This document shows, in pieces, positions 36,156-44,718 of a stretch of DNA of 64,000 nucleotides. A model generated the notes under the pieces. That model searched no databases. It saw nothing but the letters and a program-made list of their open reading frames with translations, and was not told the DNA's origin. This DNA comes from Roseomonas sp. E05 (GTDB taxonomy: Bacteria; Pseudomonadota; Alphaproteobacteria; Acetobacterales; Acetobacteraceae): the NCBI RefSeq assembly GCF_030063475.1, contig NZ_JASIRT010000001.1, positions 248,001 to 312,000 on the forward strand, read 5' to 3'. The position numbers and the translations under genes were made by a program. Positions within the stretch are counted from its first letter, which is position 1, and each line of letters starts with the position of its first letter.

Positions 36156-36479
36156 GGCGGTGCTGGCTTTCCTTGTGCTTGCGCGGCGGCCCTGTGGTCC
36201 GGCCCGCAGGGGTCCTCAGGCCGGACGCTCCCCAATTGCGGGGAATCCTTGTAAAGGCGGGCGGGGTAACGGCGCCTTTCCCTGGTGTCAACGCCCGAGT
36301 CCATGCGCCCCGGCAGAATCCCCCTCCGCACGAGCGGCGCTTTCCTCACTGCCGCCCCGCTCCGCACGAAGCTCATGCCTCGCCCGGGAGAATCCTTGCC
36401 CTGGCGAAGGATTTGTGGTTTACGCCCCGCTCCCCTGCCGGGCGCGCGAGGCATCGCGCCCGGCTATGCCCGTTTGCGC

Positions 36480-36499
36480 ACGCCGGCATGGGCCGGCGT
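36480..36499 (+). promoter_or_regulatory. Hairpin in the rpsF leader (candidate S6:S18 site)
   Basis: ACGCCGGC, ATGG, GCCGGCGT is a perfect 8-bp stem 33 bases before the rpsF start, followed by an AGGGAG ribosome site. Many bacteria carry an autoregulatory RNA for the S6:S18 complex in this position, with a conserved CCG; a CCG is present, but the full motif was not verified. The 376-base fabD-rpsF gap (36156-36531) should also hold promoters for both directions, none of which is obvious. Confidence 0.4.
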
Positions 36500-36531
36500 T
36501 GCCTGGGCTGAGACAGCCGCAGGGAGATCCC

Positions 36532-37005
36532 ATGCCGCTTTATGAAACCGTGCTCATCGCACGTAACGACCTGACTCAGCAGCAGGTCGAGTCCATCGGC
36601 GACCAGATCAGCAGCATCATCACCGAAGCCGGCGGCGAGGTGAAGAAGCGCGAGTACTGGGGCCTGCGTGGCCTGGCCTACCGCATCAAGAAGAACCGCA
36701 AGGGGCACTACATGCTCCTCGGCCTCGACTGCCCCGTGGCGGCCGAGCAGGAGGCCGCGCGCCAGCTCGGCCTGAACGAGGACGTGCTGCGCCACATGAC
36801 CCTGCGGATCGAGGCGATCGACGAGGCGCCCTCCGCCATCCTGGCCAAGCGCGGCGACGACCGCGAGCGTGACCGCGGCTTCCGCGGCCCCCGCCCGCCC
36901 GCCGGCCGTTTCTCGTCCGGCCGCGGCCGTGACCGCAACGACGACCGCGAGGAATATCGCGCCCGCCCGCGCGACGAGTCCGACAACGCCGGCGGCGAGG
37001 AGTAA
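36532..37005 (+). CDS. rpsF: 30S ribosomal protein S6
   Basis: 157 residues. The core (1-100) starts PLYETVLIARNDLTQQQVE and contains WGLRGLAYRIKKNRKGHYML, the usual S6 fold that pairs with S18 on the 30S platform. The tail (about 105-157) is an Arg/Asp/Gly-rich extension longer than in E. coli but usual for alphaproteobacteria. The open frame upstream is antisense to the fab genes and unsupported. It is first in rpsF-rpsR-DUF2232-rplI. Confidence 0.97.
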   Translation: MPLYETVLIARNDLTQQQVESIGDQISSIITEAGGEVKKREYWGLRGLAYRIKKNRKGHYMLLGLDCPVAAEQEAARQLGLNEDVLRHMTLRIEAIDEAPSAILAKRGDDRERDRGFRGPRPPAGRFSSGRGRDRNDDREEYRARPRDESDNAGGEE

Positions 37006-37011
37006 TCCCCC

Positions 37012-37290
37012 ATGTCCGAGACCACCGAGCCGAACATCGCCGCCCGCCGCCCCGCCGTGGGCGCCCGCCGGCCCTTCTACCGCCGCCGCAAGTCCTGCCC
37101 CTTCTCCGGCCCGAACGCGCCGAAGATCGATTACAAGGACGTGCGCCTGCTCTCCCGCTTCCTGAGCGAGCGCGGCAAGATCGTGCCCTCCCGCATCACC
37201 GCCGTGTCGGGGAAGAAGCAGCGCGAGCTGGCCAATGCCATCAAGCGCGCCCGCTTCCTGGCGCTGCTGCCCTACGTCATCAACGACTGA
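37012..37290 (+). CDS. rpsR: 30S ribosomal protein S18
   Basis: 92 residues. [12 protein letters not shown] and [19 protein letters not shown] are the S18 core, ending in [11 protein letters not shown]. It binds S6 on the 30S platform. It starts 6 bases after the rpsF stop. The single CPFSG cysteine is kept. Size and sequence are normal. Confidence 0.98.
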   Translation: MSETTEPNIAARRPAVGARRPFYRRRKSCPFSGPNAPKIDYKDVRLLSRFLSERGKIVPSRITAVSGKKQRELANAIKRARFLALLPYVIND

Positions 37291-37333
37291 CGGGTCGCGG
37301 ACAGGAACCCGGACGACAGCACGGATCGGCAGA

Positions 37334-38254
37334 GTGGCCGCGCAGCAGCCCCGTATCGGCCTGATCGACGACCCCCGCCTGCTGGCGGGGGCGGCGGGCG
37401 GGCTCGTCTCGGCGCTGGCGGCTCTCTGGGCCTTCCGGGGGCTGCCGGCAGGGCTCGGGCTGTTCTGGCTCTCGCCCCTGCCCCTGTTCCTGGCGGGGCT
37501 GGGCTTCGGCAAGCTGGCGCTGGCCATCGCGGTCGGCGCGGGCGGCGCAGCGCTGCTCGCCGTCACCCCCGGCCTGCTGCCGCTGCTGCTCTGGCTCGCG
37601 CTCTACGGGGTGCCGGTGCTGCTGCTGGTGGCAGTCGGCCTGCGGCGCGGGCCGCGGATCGACCTCACCGCGCCGATGGCGCTGCTCGGCCTCTGGCCCG
37701 CCGGCCTCACCCTGCTCGCCAGCATCCTGGCGGCGGGGCATGGCGGACTGGAGGCGGTGCTGCGAAGCACGGTGGAGCTGGGCCTGGCGCAGATGGAGGC
37801 CGAGGTGCCGGCCACCGCGGTGGACCAGATCGTGCGGCTCAACGCGGCCGCGCTGGCGCTGTGGCTGGCCATCGCGCTGGTGGTCAACGCGGCCGCCGCC
37901 CAGGGCTTCCTCGGGCGGCGCGGCCTGGCCCTGGCGCCTGCCCCGCGCTGGCGCGAGGCCCGGCTGCCCGCCTGGTATCCGGCGCTGCCGGCCCTGGCGG
38001 GCATCGCCTGGCTGCTGACCGGCCCGGAGGATGCGCTGCTGCCGCTGTCGCTCTGCCTCGTGCTCGCGGTGCCGCTGCTGCTGCAGGGGCTGGCCGCGAT
38101 GCACACGCGGCTGGTGCGGCACAGCGCCCGGCTGCCACTGCTGATCCTGTTCTACGTCCTGATTCTCGTCTTCAGCCTGCCGGGCGCCCTGGTTCTCGTG
38201 GTGCTCGGCCTCCTCGAACAGTACGGGCGCCGCAACCCGCCCGCCAACATGTGA
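37334..38254 (+). CDS. DUF2232 family membrane protein
   Basis: 306 residues, almost wholly hydrophobic, with roughly eight membrane helices in two clusters (about 20-115 and 165-300). Proteins of this kind lie between rpsR and rplI in many alphaproteobacteria. Its function is not established. The start is a GTG at 37334 preceded by GGATCGG; no ATG fits the N-terminus. It is very probably cotranscribed with the ribosomal genes, 43 bases after rpsR and 16 before rplI. Confidence 0.8.
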   Translation: MAAQQPRIGLIDDPRLLAGAAGGLVSALAALWAFRGLPAGLGLFWLSPLPLFLAGLGFGKLALAIAVGAGGAALLAVTPGLLPLLLWLALYGVPVLLLVAVGLRRGPRIDLTAPMALLGLWPAGLTLLASILAAGHGGLEAVLRSTVELGLAQMEAEVPATAVDQIVRLNAAALALWLAIALVVNAAAAQGFLGRRGLALAPAPRWREARLPAWYPALPALAGIAWLLTGPEDALLPLSLCLVLAVPLLLQGLAAMHTRLVRHSARLPLLILFYVLILVFSLPGALVLVVLGLLEQYGRRNPPANM

Positions 38255-38270
38255 GATCGGGGTTACACCG

Positions 38271-38840
38271 ATGATCGAAGTCATCCTGATGCAGCGGGTC
38301 GAAAAGCTCGGCCAGATGGGCGAGCTGGTGAAGGTCCGCCCGGGCTTTGCCCGCAACTTCCTGCTCCCCCAGGGCAAGGCGATCCGCGCCAACAAGGAGA
38401 ACCTCGCCCGCTTCGAGCGCGAGCGCGTCCAGCTTGAGGCGCAGAACCTGAAGCGCCGCGAGGAGGCCGAGCGCGTGGCCGAGCGGATGGACGGCCTCTC
38501 CGTCATCATCATCCGCCAGGCCGGCGAGTCGGGCGGCCTCTACGGCTCCGTCTCCGCGCGCGACATCGCCGATGCCTGCAAGGAGGCTGGCCTCACCCTC
38601 ACCCGCAGCCAGGTCGTCCTGGAGCAGCCGATCAAGACCCTGGGCCTCACCCAGGTGAAGGTGGCGCTGCACCCGGAAGTGGACCTGCCGGTGACGGTGA
38701 ACGTCGCCCGCTCGCCGGAAGAGGCGGAGAAGCAGGCGCGCGGCGAGGACCTGCAGGCGCAGCAGCAGGCCGAGCAGGAGAGCCTGGAGGCCGAGCTGGC
38801 CGCCGAGCTGTCCGAGCTGGGCAGCGCCAGCGAGCAGTAA
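38271..38840 (+). CDS. rplI: 50S ribosomal protein L9
   Basis: 189 residues. The N-terminal domain has [20 protein letters not shown] and [13 protein letters not shown], the rRNA-binding part, followed by the long helix and a C-terminal domain with [13 protein letters not shown] Glu/Gln-rich tail (about 150-189) is longer than in E. coli, as in many alphaproteobacteria. It is the last gene of the operon, ended by a strong terminator 43 bases on. Confidence 0.97.
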   Translation: MIEVILMQRVEKLGQMGELVKVRPGFARNFLLPQGKAIRANKENLARFERERVQLEAQNLKRREEAERVAERMDGLSVIIIRQAGESGGLYGSVSARDIADACKEAGLTLTRSQVVLEQPIKTLGLTQVKVALHPEVDLPVTVNVARSPEEAEKQARGEDLQAQQQAEQESLEAELAAELSELGSASEQ

Positions 38841-38883
38841 ACCATGCCCGCCGGGCGACCGGCGGCCCCGGCGAACGGACGAA

Positions 38884-38917
38884 GGGGGAGCGCCCGCAGG
38901 GGCGCTCCCCCTTCTTT
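38884..38917 (+). terminator. Rho-independent terminator after rplI
   Basis: GGGGGAGCGCCC, a GCAG loop and GGGCGCTCCCCC form a perfect 12-bp stem followed by TTCTTT. It ends the rpsF-rpsR-DUF2232-rplI operon. The remaining 99 bases before the next gene should contain its promoter; a TTGACT is present but no convincing partner. Confidence 0.9.
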
Positions 38918-39016
38918 CATGGAGAATTGTTTAGGCGCCGTTCAGCACCCCTTGACTAGACAGCGTCCCTGACGCGTCGAACCATTGCATGAACTTCTGC
39001 ATCTGGAGGTTCGGAC

Positions 39017-40282
39017 ATGCTGTTCGATCGCGTCCTGTCCCGCATGATCCGGCGCGGGACATTGACGGTCCGCTTCCCGACAGGGACGACTCGCATCTAT
39101 CGCGGCACTGATGGCCCCACCGCCGGCCTGGAGCTGCGCACCCCGCGGGCCGAGCGCCGGCTGCTGACCAATCCCGGCCTGGCTTTCGGCGAGGGCTACA
39201 TGGACGGGGAGATCGCCCCCCTGCCCGGCTCCTCGCTGTTCGACATGATGGACCTGTTGGTCATCAACTGGATGGAGCAGGGCCATGTCGGTGAGCGTGT
39301 CATGGAGAAGGTCCGCTGGCTGCGTCGTCACGTGGACCAGCTCAACCCCGCCAGCCGCGCCCGCCGCAACGTGGCCCACCACTACGACCTGAACGGCCGC
39401 CTCTACGCTCTCTTTCTCGACCGTGACCGGCAGTATTCCTGCGCCTATTTCCCCACCGGCAACGAGACGCTGGAGGAGGCGCAGCTCCTCAAGAAGCGCC
39501 ACATCGCCGCCAAGCTGCGGCTCGACCGGCCCGACCTGCACGTCCTCGATATCGGCTGCGGCTGGGGCGGCATGGCGCTGCATCTGGCGCGCGAGCACGG
39601 CGCCCGCGTGACCGGCATCACCCTCTCCACCGAGCAGCTCGAAGTGGCCCGCAGCCGCGCCGAGGAGGCCGGCCTCTCCGGGCGCGTGACCTTCGAGCTG
39701 ATGGACTATCGCGACTGGAAGCAGCCGGTGGACCGCATCGTCTCGGTCGGCATGTTCGAGCATGTGGGCATCGACCACTACCGCGCCTTCTTCCGCACCC
39801 TCCGCGGCGCGCTGAAGGAGGATGGCGTGGCGCTGATCCACGCCATCGGCCGCTCCGACGGGCCGGGCAGCACCAATCCCTGGATCGCCAAGTACATCTT
39901 CCCCGGCGGCTATTCCCCGGCCCTCTCGGAGGTGCTGCCGGCGGTGGAGAAATCCGGCCTCTGGGCGACCGACATCGAGATCCTGCGCCTGCACTACGCG
40001 CAGACCCTGGCCCACTGGCGCCGCCGCTTCGCCGCCAACCGCGACGCCATCCAGAGCCTCTATGACGAGCGCTTCTGCCGCATGTTCGAGTTCTACCTGG
40101 TGGGCTCCGAGCTGGCCTTCCGCCACATGGGCCACATGAACTGGCAGATCCAGCTCACCCGCAAGGTGGACACCCTCCCCCTCACCCGGGACTACATGCG
40201 CGAGGCGGAGCTGAAGACTGCCGCCCAGCAGACGAAGCCGGTGGCGCAGGGCTCCTCCGCCGGGCTGCGGCCCCAGGCCTGA
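39017..40282 (+). CDS. cfa: Cyclopropane-fatty-acyl-phospholipid synthase family protein
   Basis: 421 residues. An N-terminal lipid-binding region (1-130) is followed by a class I methyltransferase fold with LDIGCGWGGMALHLA as the SAM loop, and the CFA-type motifs YSCAYF, VGMFEHVG and FCRMFEFYLVGSELAFR. It adds a methylene bridge to unsaturated acyl chains of membrane phospholipids using SAM, usually for acid or stationary-phase stress. GGAGG lies before the ATG. It stands alone between two terminators. Confidence 0.93.
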   Translation: MLFDRVLSRMIRRGTLTVRFPTGTTRIYRGTDGPTAGLELRTPRAERRLLTNPGLAFGEGYMDGEIAPLPGSSLFDMMDLLVINWMEQGHVGERVMEKVRWLRRHVDQLNPASRARRNVAHHYDLNGRLYALFLDRDRQYSCAYFPTGNETLEEAQLLKKRHIAAKLRLDRPDLHVLDIGCGWGGMALHLAREHGARVTGITLSTEQLEVARSRAEEAGLSGRVTFELMDYRDWKQPVDRIVSVGMFEHVGIDHYRAFFRTLRGALKEDGVALIHAIGRSDGPGSTNPWIAKYIFPGGYSPALSEVLPAVEKSGLWATDIEILRLHYAQTLAHWRRRFAANRDAIQSLYDERFCRMFEFYLVGSELAFRHMGHMNWQIQLTRKVDTLPLTRDYMREAELKTAAQQTKPVAQGSSAGLRPQA

Positions 40283-40304
40283 CCGGTTGTCCTGACCTGT
40301 GGCC

Positions 40305-40330
40305 GGGAAGGGGCAGGCGAGCCCCTTCCC
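40305..40330. terminator. Hairpin after cfa
   Basis: GGGAAGGGGC, a six-base loop and GCCCCTTCCC form a perfect 10-bp stem 22 bases beyond the cfa stop. No T-tract follows on the plus strand. It probably separates cfa from dnaB. Confidence 0.7.
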
Positions 40331-40343
40331 GCATTCATCCCCG

Positions 40344-40352
40344 TTATCCACA
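40344..40352. promoter_or_regulatory. Consensus DnaA box upstream of dnaB
   Basis: TTATCCACA, a perfect match to the DnaA 9-mer, lies 46 bases before the dnaB start. DnaA is also a transcription factor, so it may control dnaB. No second box or AT-rich unwinding region was seen nearby, so an origin is not indicated. Confidence 0.6.
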
Positions 40353-40397
40353 GCCCTCCCCTCGTCGCGACGGGTCCAGGCGGGCTAAACTGGCGGC

Positions 40398-41924
40398 ATG
40401 AACAGCGTACCTCCGCCCGGTGATGGGCTGCTCGGCCTTTCGCAGCGTCATCCTCCCGCGAACCTGCAGGCGGAGCAGGCCCTTCTCGGTGCGCTTCTGG
40501 CCAACAACAAGGCCTATGAGCGCGTCTCCGAGTTCCTCGCGCCCGAGCATTTCGCCCATGCCGCGCATGGCCGCATCTTCGCCGCCATCCAGCGGCGAAT
40601 CGAGGCCGGCCAGCTCGCCGATGCCGTCACGCTGCGCGCCGAGTTCGAGCATTCCGGCGTGCTGGGCGAGGTCGGCGGCGCCGCCTACCTGGCCGAGCTG
40701 CTCGGCGCCATGGTCGGCATCATCAATGCCGGCGAATACGGCAAGGTCATCCATGACGCCTGGCTGCGCCGCCAGCTGATCGACCTCGGCGAGACGGTGG
40801 TCAACCGCGCCTTCGGCGCCGAGGCCGAGCTGGAGGCCCGGGAACAGCTCGAGGCCGCCGAGCAGGCGCTGTTCGACCTCGCCAAGGATGGCGGCTCCGA
40901 AGGCGGCTTCGTCACCTTCGGCCGGGCGCTGACCGAGGCGGTGAGCATGGCCGAGAAGGCCTTCACCAGCGGCGGCGGCGTCTCCGGCCTGCCCTCCGGG
41001 CTGCGCGACCTCGATGCCAAGACCGGCGGCCTGCACCCGTCCGACCTCATCATCCTCGCCGGCCGCCCCGGCATGGGCAAGACGGCGCTGGCCACCAAGA
41101 TCGCCTTCGGCGCCGCCAAGGCCGTGCTGCGCGAGGCCGAGGACGAGCACGGGCCGGGCGCCGTGCCGAAGGGCGGCTGCGCCGTCTTCTCGCTCGAAAT
41201 GAGCGCCGACCAGCTCGCCACCCGCCTCCTCTCCGAGGAGAGCCGCATCTCGGGCGACCGCATCCGCCGCGGCGAGATCCAGCAGCGCGACTTCGACAAG
41301 TTCGTCGAGGTGAGCCGCGAGCTGTCCCGCCTGCCGCTCTACATCGACGACACGCCGGCCATCACCATCTCGGCCATGCGGACCCGCTGCCGCCGCCTCA
41401 AGCGCACCCGCGGGCTGAGCCTGATCGTGGTGGACTATCTGCAGCTGATGCGTCCCGCCGCCGGCACCCGGCCGGAGAACCGTGTGCAGGAGATCAGCCA
41501 GATCACCCAGGGGCTGAAGGCCATCGCCAAGGAGCTGGCGGTGCCCGTCATCGCCCTCTCGCAGCTCTCCCGCCAGGTGGAGAACCGCGAGGACAAGCGT
41601 CCGCAGCTGGCCGATCTGCGCGAATCCGGCTCGATCGAGCAGGACGCCGACATGGTGATGTTCGTCTATCGCGACGACTACTACCTGAAGATGCGCGAGC
41701 CGAAGCAGGTGGACTTCGGCGACACGCCTCAGGAGCGGGAGAAGTACCAGGAGGCGCTGTCGAGCTGGCAGACCAAGATGGAGAAGGCCTACAACCGCGC
41801 CGACCTGATCGTCGCCAAGCAGCGCCACGGCCCCACCGGCACCATCCCGCTGTTCTTCGAGGCCGAGTTCACCCGCTTCGGCGACCTGGACATCCACCAC
41901 GCGGAACCCTATGGCCATGAATGA
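40398..41924 (+). CDS. dnaB: Replicative DNA helicase DnaB
   Basis: 508 residues forming the hexameric fork helicase. The N-terminal domain has LQAEQALLGALLANNKAYER. The RecA-like motor has Walker A AGRPGMGKTAL near residue 225, Walker B LIVVDYLQLM, and the C-terminal DLRESGSIEQDADMVMFVYR block. Length and motifs are normal. It starts the dnaB-alr-mlaE-mlaF run, overlapping alr by 14 bases. Confidence 0.98.
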   Translation: MNSVPPPGDGLLGLSQRHPPANLQAEQALLGALLANNKAYERVSEFLAPEHFAHAAHGRIFAAIQRRIEAGQLADAVTLRAEFEHSGVLGEVGGAAYLAELLGAMVGIINAGEYGKVIHDAWLRRQLIDLGETVVNRAFGAEAELEAREQLEAAEQALFDLAKDGGSEGGFVTFGRALTEAVSMAEKAFTSGGGVSGLPSGLRDLDAKTGGLHPSDLIILAGRPGMGKTALATKIAFGAAKAVLREAEDEHGPGAVPKGGCAVFSLEMSADQLATRLLSEESRISGDRIRRGEIQQRDFDKFVEVSRELSRLPLYIDDTPAITISAMRTRCRRLKRTRGLSLIVVDYLQLMRPAAGTRPENRVQEISQITQGLKAIAKELAVPVIALSQLSRQVENREDKRPQLADLRESGSIEQDADMVMFVYRDDYYLKMREPKQVDFGDTPQEREKYQEALSSWQTKMEKAYNRADLIVAKQRHGPTGTIPLFFEAEFTRFGDLDIHHAEPYGHE

Positions 41925-42978
41925 CGCCGCGGCCCTGTCGGGCGAGCTGGAGGTCGATCTCGGCGCCATCGTCGCCAACTGGCGCGACCTCGGCGTCCGG
42001 CACCCCTCCGGGCCGGTGGCCGGCGTGGTCAAGGCCGATGCCTATGGCCTGGGTGCCGCCCCGGTGGCGCGGGCCCTGGCCGCCGCCGGCTGCCGCCACT
42101 TCTTCGTCGCCCAGTTCGCCGAGGGTCTCGCCCTGCGCGAGGCGCTCGGCCATGGCCCGATGATCGCCGTGCTCGGCGGCTTTCCCCCCGGCGCCGATGC
42201 GGGCGCCGCCCTCACCCCCGTGCTGAACGCCCCGCGCGACCTCGCCGCCGCCCGCGCGGCGGGCCTGCGCGGCGCCATCCTGCATGTCGATACCGGCATG
42301 GAGCGGCTCGGCCTCAACGCCGCCGAGCTGGCGGCGGCGGGCGACCTCTCCGGCCTCGCCCTGCGCTACGTCATGACCCATCTGGCCTGCGCCGACGAGC
42401 CCCGCCACCCGCTGAACGTCGCCCAGGCCGCCCGCTTCGCCGCCGCCGGCGCCGCCCTGCCGGGTGTGCCGCGCTCCTTCGCCAATTCGGCCGGCATCTT
42501 CCTCGGGCGCGACTTCGCCTCCGACCTCGCCCGCCCCGGCTGCGCGCTCTACGGCATCAATCCGACCCCCGGCCTGTCCAACCCGATGCGGCAGGTGCTG
42601 CGCCTCACCATCCCCGTGCTGCAGGTCCGCCAGGTGCCGGCCGGCGTCACCGTCGGCTACGGCGCCACCTGGACCGCCCCGCGCGACAGCCGGATCGCCA
42701 CCATTGCCGCCGGCTACGCCGATGGCTACCTTCGTGCCCTGTCCGGCCGGGGCATCGCCATCGCCGCCGGTCGCCCCGTGCAACTGGTTGGCCGGATCTC
42801 GATGGACCTCATCACCCTGGACGTGACGGACGTGCCGGAGCTGGCCCAGGGCGACCGCGTGGAGCTGATCGGCCCGCAGCAGACCCCGGATGCCGTCGCC
42901 GCCCTGGCCGGCACCATCGGCTATGAGATCCTGACTTCCCTCGGCGCCCGCTACCGCAGGCGCTACCTTCCGGCATGA
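41911..42978 (+). CDS. alr: Alanine racemase
   Basis: 355 residues, a PLP enzyme making D-alanine for peptidoglycan. PLP Lys41 lies in VVKADAYGLG; the second catalytic Tyr is in VGYGATWTAPRDS near residue 250; RPGCALYGINP and AAGYADGYLR are also family motifs. It starts inside the end of dnaB (ATG at 41911, or 41917), indicating coupling. dnaB-alr adjacency is common in alphaproteobacteria. Confidence 0.96.
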   Translation: MAMNDAAALSGELEVDLGAIVANWRDLGVRHPSGPVAGVVKADAYGLGAAPVARALAAAGCRHFFVAQFAEGLALREALGHGPMIAVLGGFPPGADAGAALTPVLNAPRDLAAARAAGLRGAILHVDTGMERLGLNAAELAAAGDLSGLALRYVMTHLACADEPRHPLNVAQAARFAAAGAALPGVPRSFANSAGIFLGRDFASDLARPGCALYGINPTPGLSNPMRQVLRLTIPVLQVRQVPAGVTVGYGATWTAPRDSRIATIAAGYADGYLRALSGRGIAIAAGRPVQLVGRISMDLITLDVTDVPELAQGDRVELIGPQQTPDAVAALAGTIGYEILTSLGARYRRRYLPA

Positions 42979-42993
42979 GGCGGCCTTCCTGAC

Positions 42994-43779
42994 TTGCAGC
43001 ATCTCCTGAACCTCGTCGCCCTGCTCGGGCGGTCCGTGCTGGCGGGCTGCCGGCAGGTGGGCGGCGTCACCCTCTTCGCGCTGGAGGGCCTCTCCCACCT
43101 CGTCCGCCCACCCTTCTATCCGCGCCTGCTCGGCCGCGCCTTCGTGGAGATCGCCTATTTCTCGCTGCCGGTGGTGGCGCTGACGGCGGTCTTCACCGGC
43201 ATGGTGCTGGCGCTGCAGTCCTATTCCGGCTTCTCCCGCTTCGGCGCCGAAAGCGCGATCGCCAATGTCGTGGTGCTCTCCATCACCCGCGAGCTGGGCC
43301 CCGTGCTGGCCGGGCTGATGGTGGCCGGCCGCATCGGCGCCGCCTTCGCCGCCGAGATCGGCACCATGCGCGTCACCGACCAGATCGATGCGCTGACCAC
43401 CCTCTCCACCAACCCGATGAAATACCTGGTGGCCCCGCGCCTCGCCGCCGGCATCGTCGCCATGCCGCTGCTGGTGGTGGTGGCCGACATCCTGGGCGTG
43501 ATGGGCGGCTGGCTGATCGGCACCACCAAGCTCGGCTTCACCTCCACCTCCTATCTCACCTCCACCCTCAACTTCATGCAGACCGGGGACGTCGTCTCCG
43601 GCCTGGTGAAGGCGGCGGTCTTCGGCTTCATCATCGCGCTGATGGGCTGCTGGAGCGGCTATACCAGCCGCGGCGGCGCGCAGGGCGTGGGCGCCGCCAC
43701 CACCGGTGCGGTGGTCGCCGCCTCCATCCTCATCCTGGCACTGGACTATGTGCTGACCGCGGTGTTCTTCGGCGTATGA
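42994..43779 (+). CDS. mlaE: MlaE-type ABC permease
   Basis: 261 residues with five or six membrane helices. The MlaE family core is visible in LPVVALTAVFTGMVLALQ, RELGPVLAGLMVAGRIGAA and AAEIGTMRVTDQIDAL, shown in parts. It moves phospholipids between outer and inner membranes, keeping the outer leaflet asymmetric. The start is TTG at 42994, 15 bases after alr; no ATG fits the N-terminus. It overlaps mlaF by four bases. The MCE protein MlaD is not next to it. Confidence 0.9.
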   Translation: MQHLLNLVALLGRSVLAGCRQVGGVTLFALEGLSHLVRPPFYPRLLGRAFVEIAYFSLPVVALTAVFTGMVLALQSYSGFSRFGAESAIANVVVLSITRELGPVLAGLMVAGRIGAAFAAEIGTMRVTDQIDALTTLSTNPMKYLVAPRLAAGIVAMPLLVVVADILGVMGGWLIGTTKLGFTSTSYLTSTLNFMQTGDVVSGLVKAAVFGFIIALMGCWSGYTSRGGAQGVGAATTGAVVAASILILALDYVLTAVFFGV

Positions 43780-44549
43780 GCGGCACCCCGAAAATCCGCC
43801 TGCGGGGCCTGAGCAAGAGCTTCAACGGCAAGACCGTGCTGGACGGCGTGGATCTCGACGTCGCGGCCGGCGAGGGCATGGTGATCCTCGGCGGCTCCGG
43901 CTCCGGCAAGTCGGTCACCATCAAGTGCATCCTCGGCCTGATCCGGCCGGATGCCGGCACCATCGAGATCGACGGCCGCGACGTGCTGGCCATGTCGCGC
44001 CGCGAGCGCGAGGCAATCAACGACCGCATCGGCATGCTGTTCCAGAACGCCGCGCTGTTCGACAGCCTGCCGGTCTGGGAGAATGTCTGCTTCAAGCTGC
44101 TGGCGCAGAAGCGCATCACCCGGGCCAAGGCGCGCGACAAGGCGGCCGAGATCCTCGCCCAGGTCGGCCTCGCCGCCAGCGTCGGCGACCTCTCCCCCGC
44201 CGAGCTCTCGGGCGGCATGCAGAAGCGCGTCGGCCTCGCCCGCGCCATCGCCGCCGAGCCGGACATCATCTTCTTCGACGAGCCGACCACCGGCCTCGAC
44301 CCGATCATGGGCGCAGTGATCGATGGCCTGATCGTGGACGTGGTGCAGCGCCTCGGCGCCACCACCGTCTCGATCACGCATGACATGGCCAGTGCCCGCC
44401 GCATCGGCACCACGGCGGCGATGATCCACAAGGGCCGCATCATCTGGACCGGCCCCGCCGCCAGCCTGGGCGAGACCGGCAATGCCATGGTGGACCAGTT
44501 CGCGCGCGGCGAGCGCGAGGGGCCGATTCAGATGGAGTTGCGGAAGTAG
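43776..44549 (+). CDS. mlaF: MlaF-type ABC ATPase
   Basis: 257 residues. Walker A is LGGSGSGKSVT, the Q-loop is MLFQNAALFDSL, the signature is ELSGGMQKRVGLARA, and Walker B with switch is IIFFDEPTTGLDP and ITHDMASA. It powers the MlaE permease. It overlaps mlaE (ATGA) and ends the dnaB-alr-mlaE-mlaF run. Two hairpins follow before the convergent sensor kinase. Confidence 0.94.
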   Translation: MSGTPKIRLRGLSKSFNGKTVLDGVDLDVAAGEGMVILGGSGSGKSVTIKCILGLIRPDAGTIEIDGRDVLAMSRREREAINDRIGMLFQNAALFDSLPVWENVCFKLLAQKRITRAKARDKAAEILAQVGLAASVGDLSPAELSGGMQKRVGLARAIAAEPDIIFFDEPTTGLDPIMGAVIDGLIVDVVQRLGATTVSITHDMASARRIGTTAAMIHKGRIIWTGPAASLGETGNAMVDQFARGEREGPIQMELRK

Positions 44550-44649
44550 GCCGGAAGGCGCTGCCTCCCCAAGGCTTCACCGGGAACCGGGCAGAACCCG
44601 CAGGTTCTGTTCTGCCCCGCCCCTTCTTGCCTGACGGATCGCGAGGTCC

Positions 44650-44704
44650 GGGGAGGCCGCTGCCTCCCCCACCCCGCCGGAGGGTCCGGGAGGCAGCGCC
44701 TCCC
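44650..44704. repeat. Tandem hairpins between convergent genes (repeat family 3)
   Basis: GGGGAGGC-CGCT-GCCTCCCC (44650-44669) and GGGAGGC-AGC-GCCTCCC (44688-44704) stand in the 169 bases between mlaF and the sensor kinase stop. Both resemble the GGGAGGG/CCCTCCC hairpins elsewhere in the window. They probably act as terminators for both genes; no T-tracts are seen. The first 95 bases of the gap show nothing else. Confidence 0.6.
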
Positions 44705-44718
44705 AGGCTGCGCCGGCC

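Noticed and set aside
34474-36531. Long upstream extension of the rpsF frame
   Set aside because: It runs antisense through fabG and fabD, and the S6 N-terminus with a ribosome site starts at 36532.
40344-40352. Replication origin at the DnaA box
   Set aside because: There is only one box and no AT-rich unwinding element or origin-linked genes such as dnaA or parAB.
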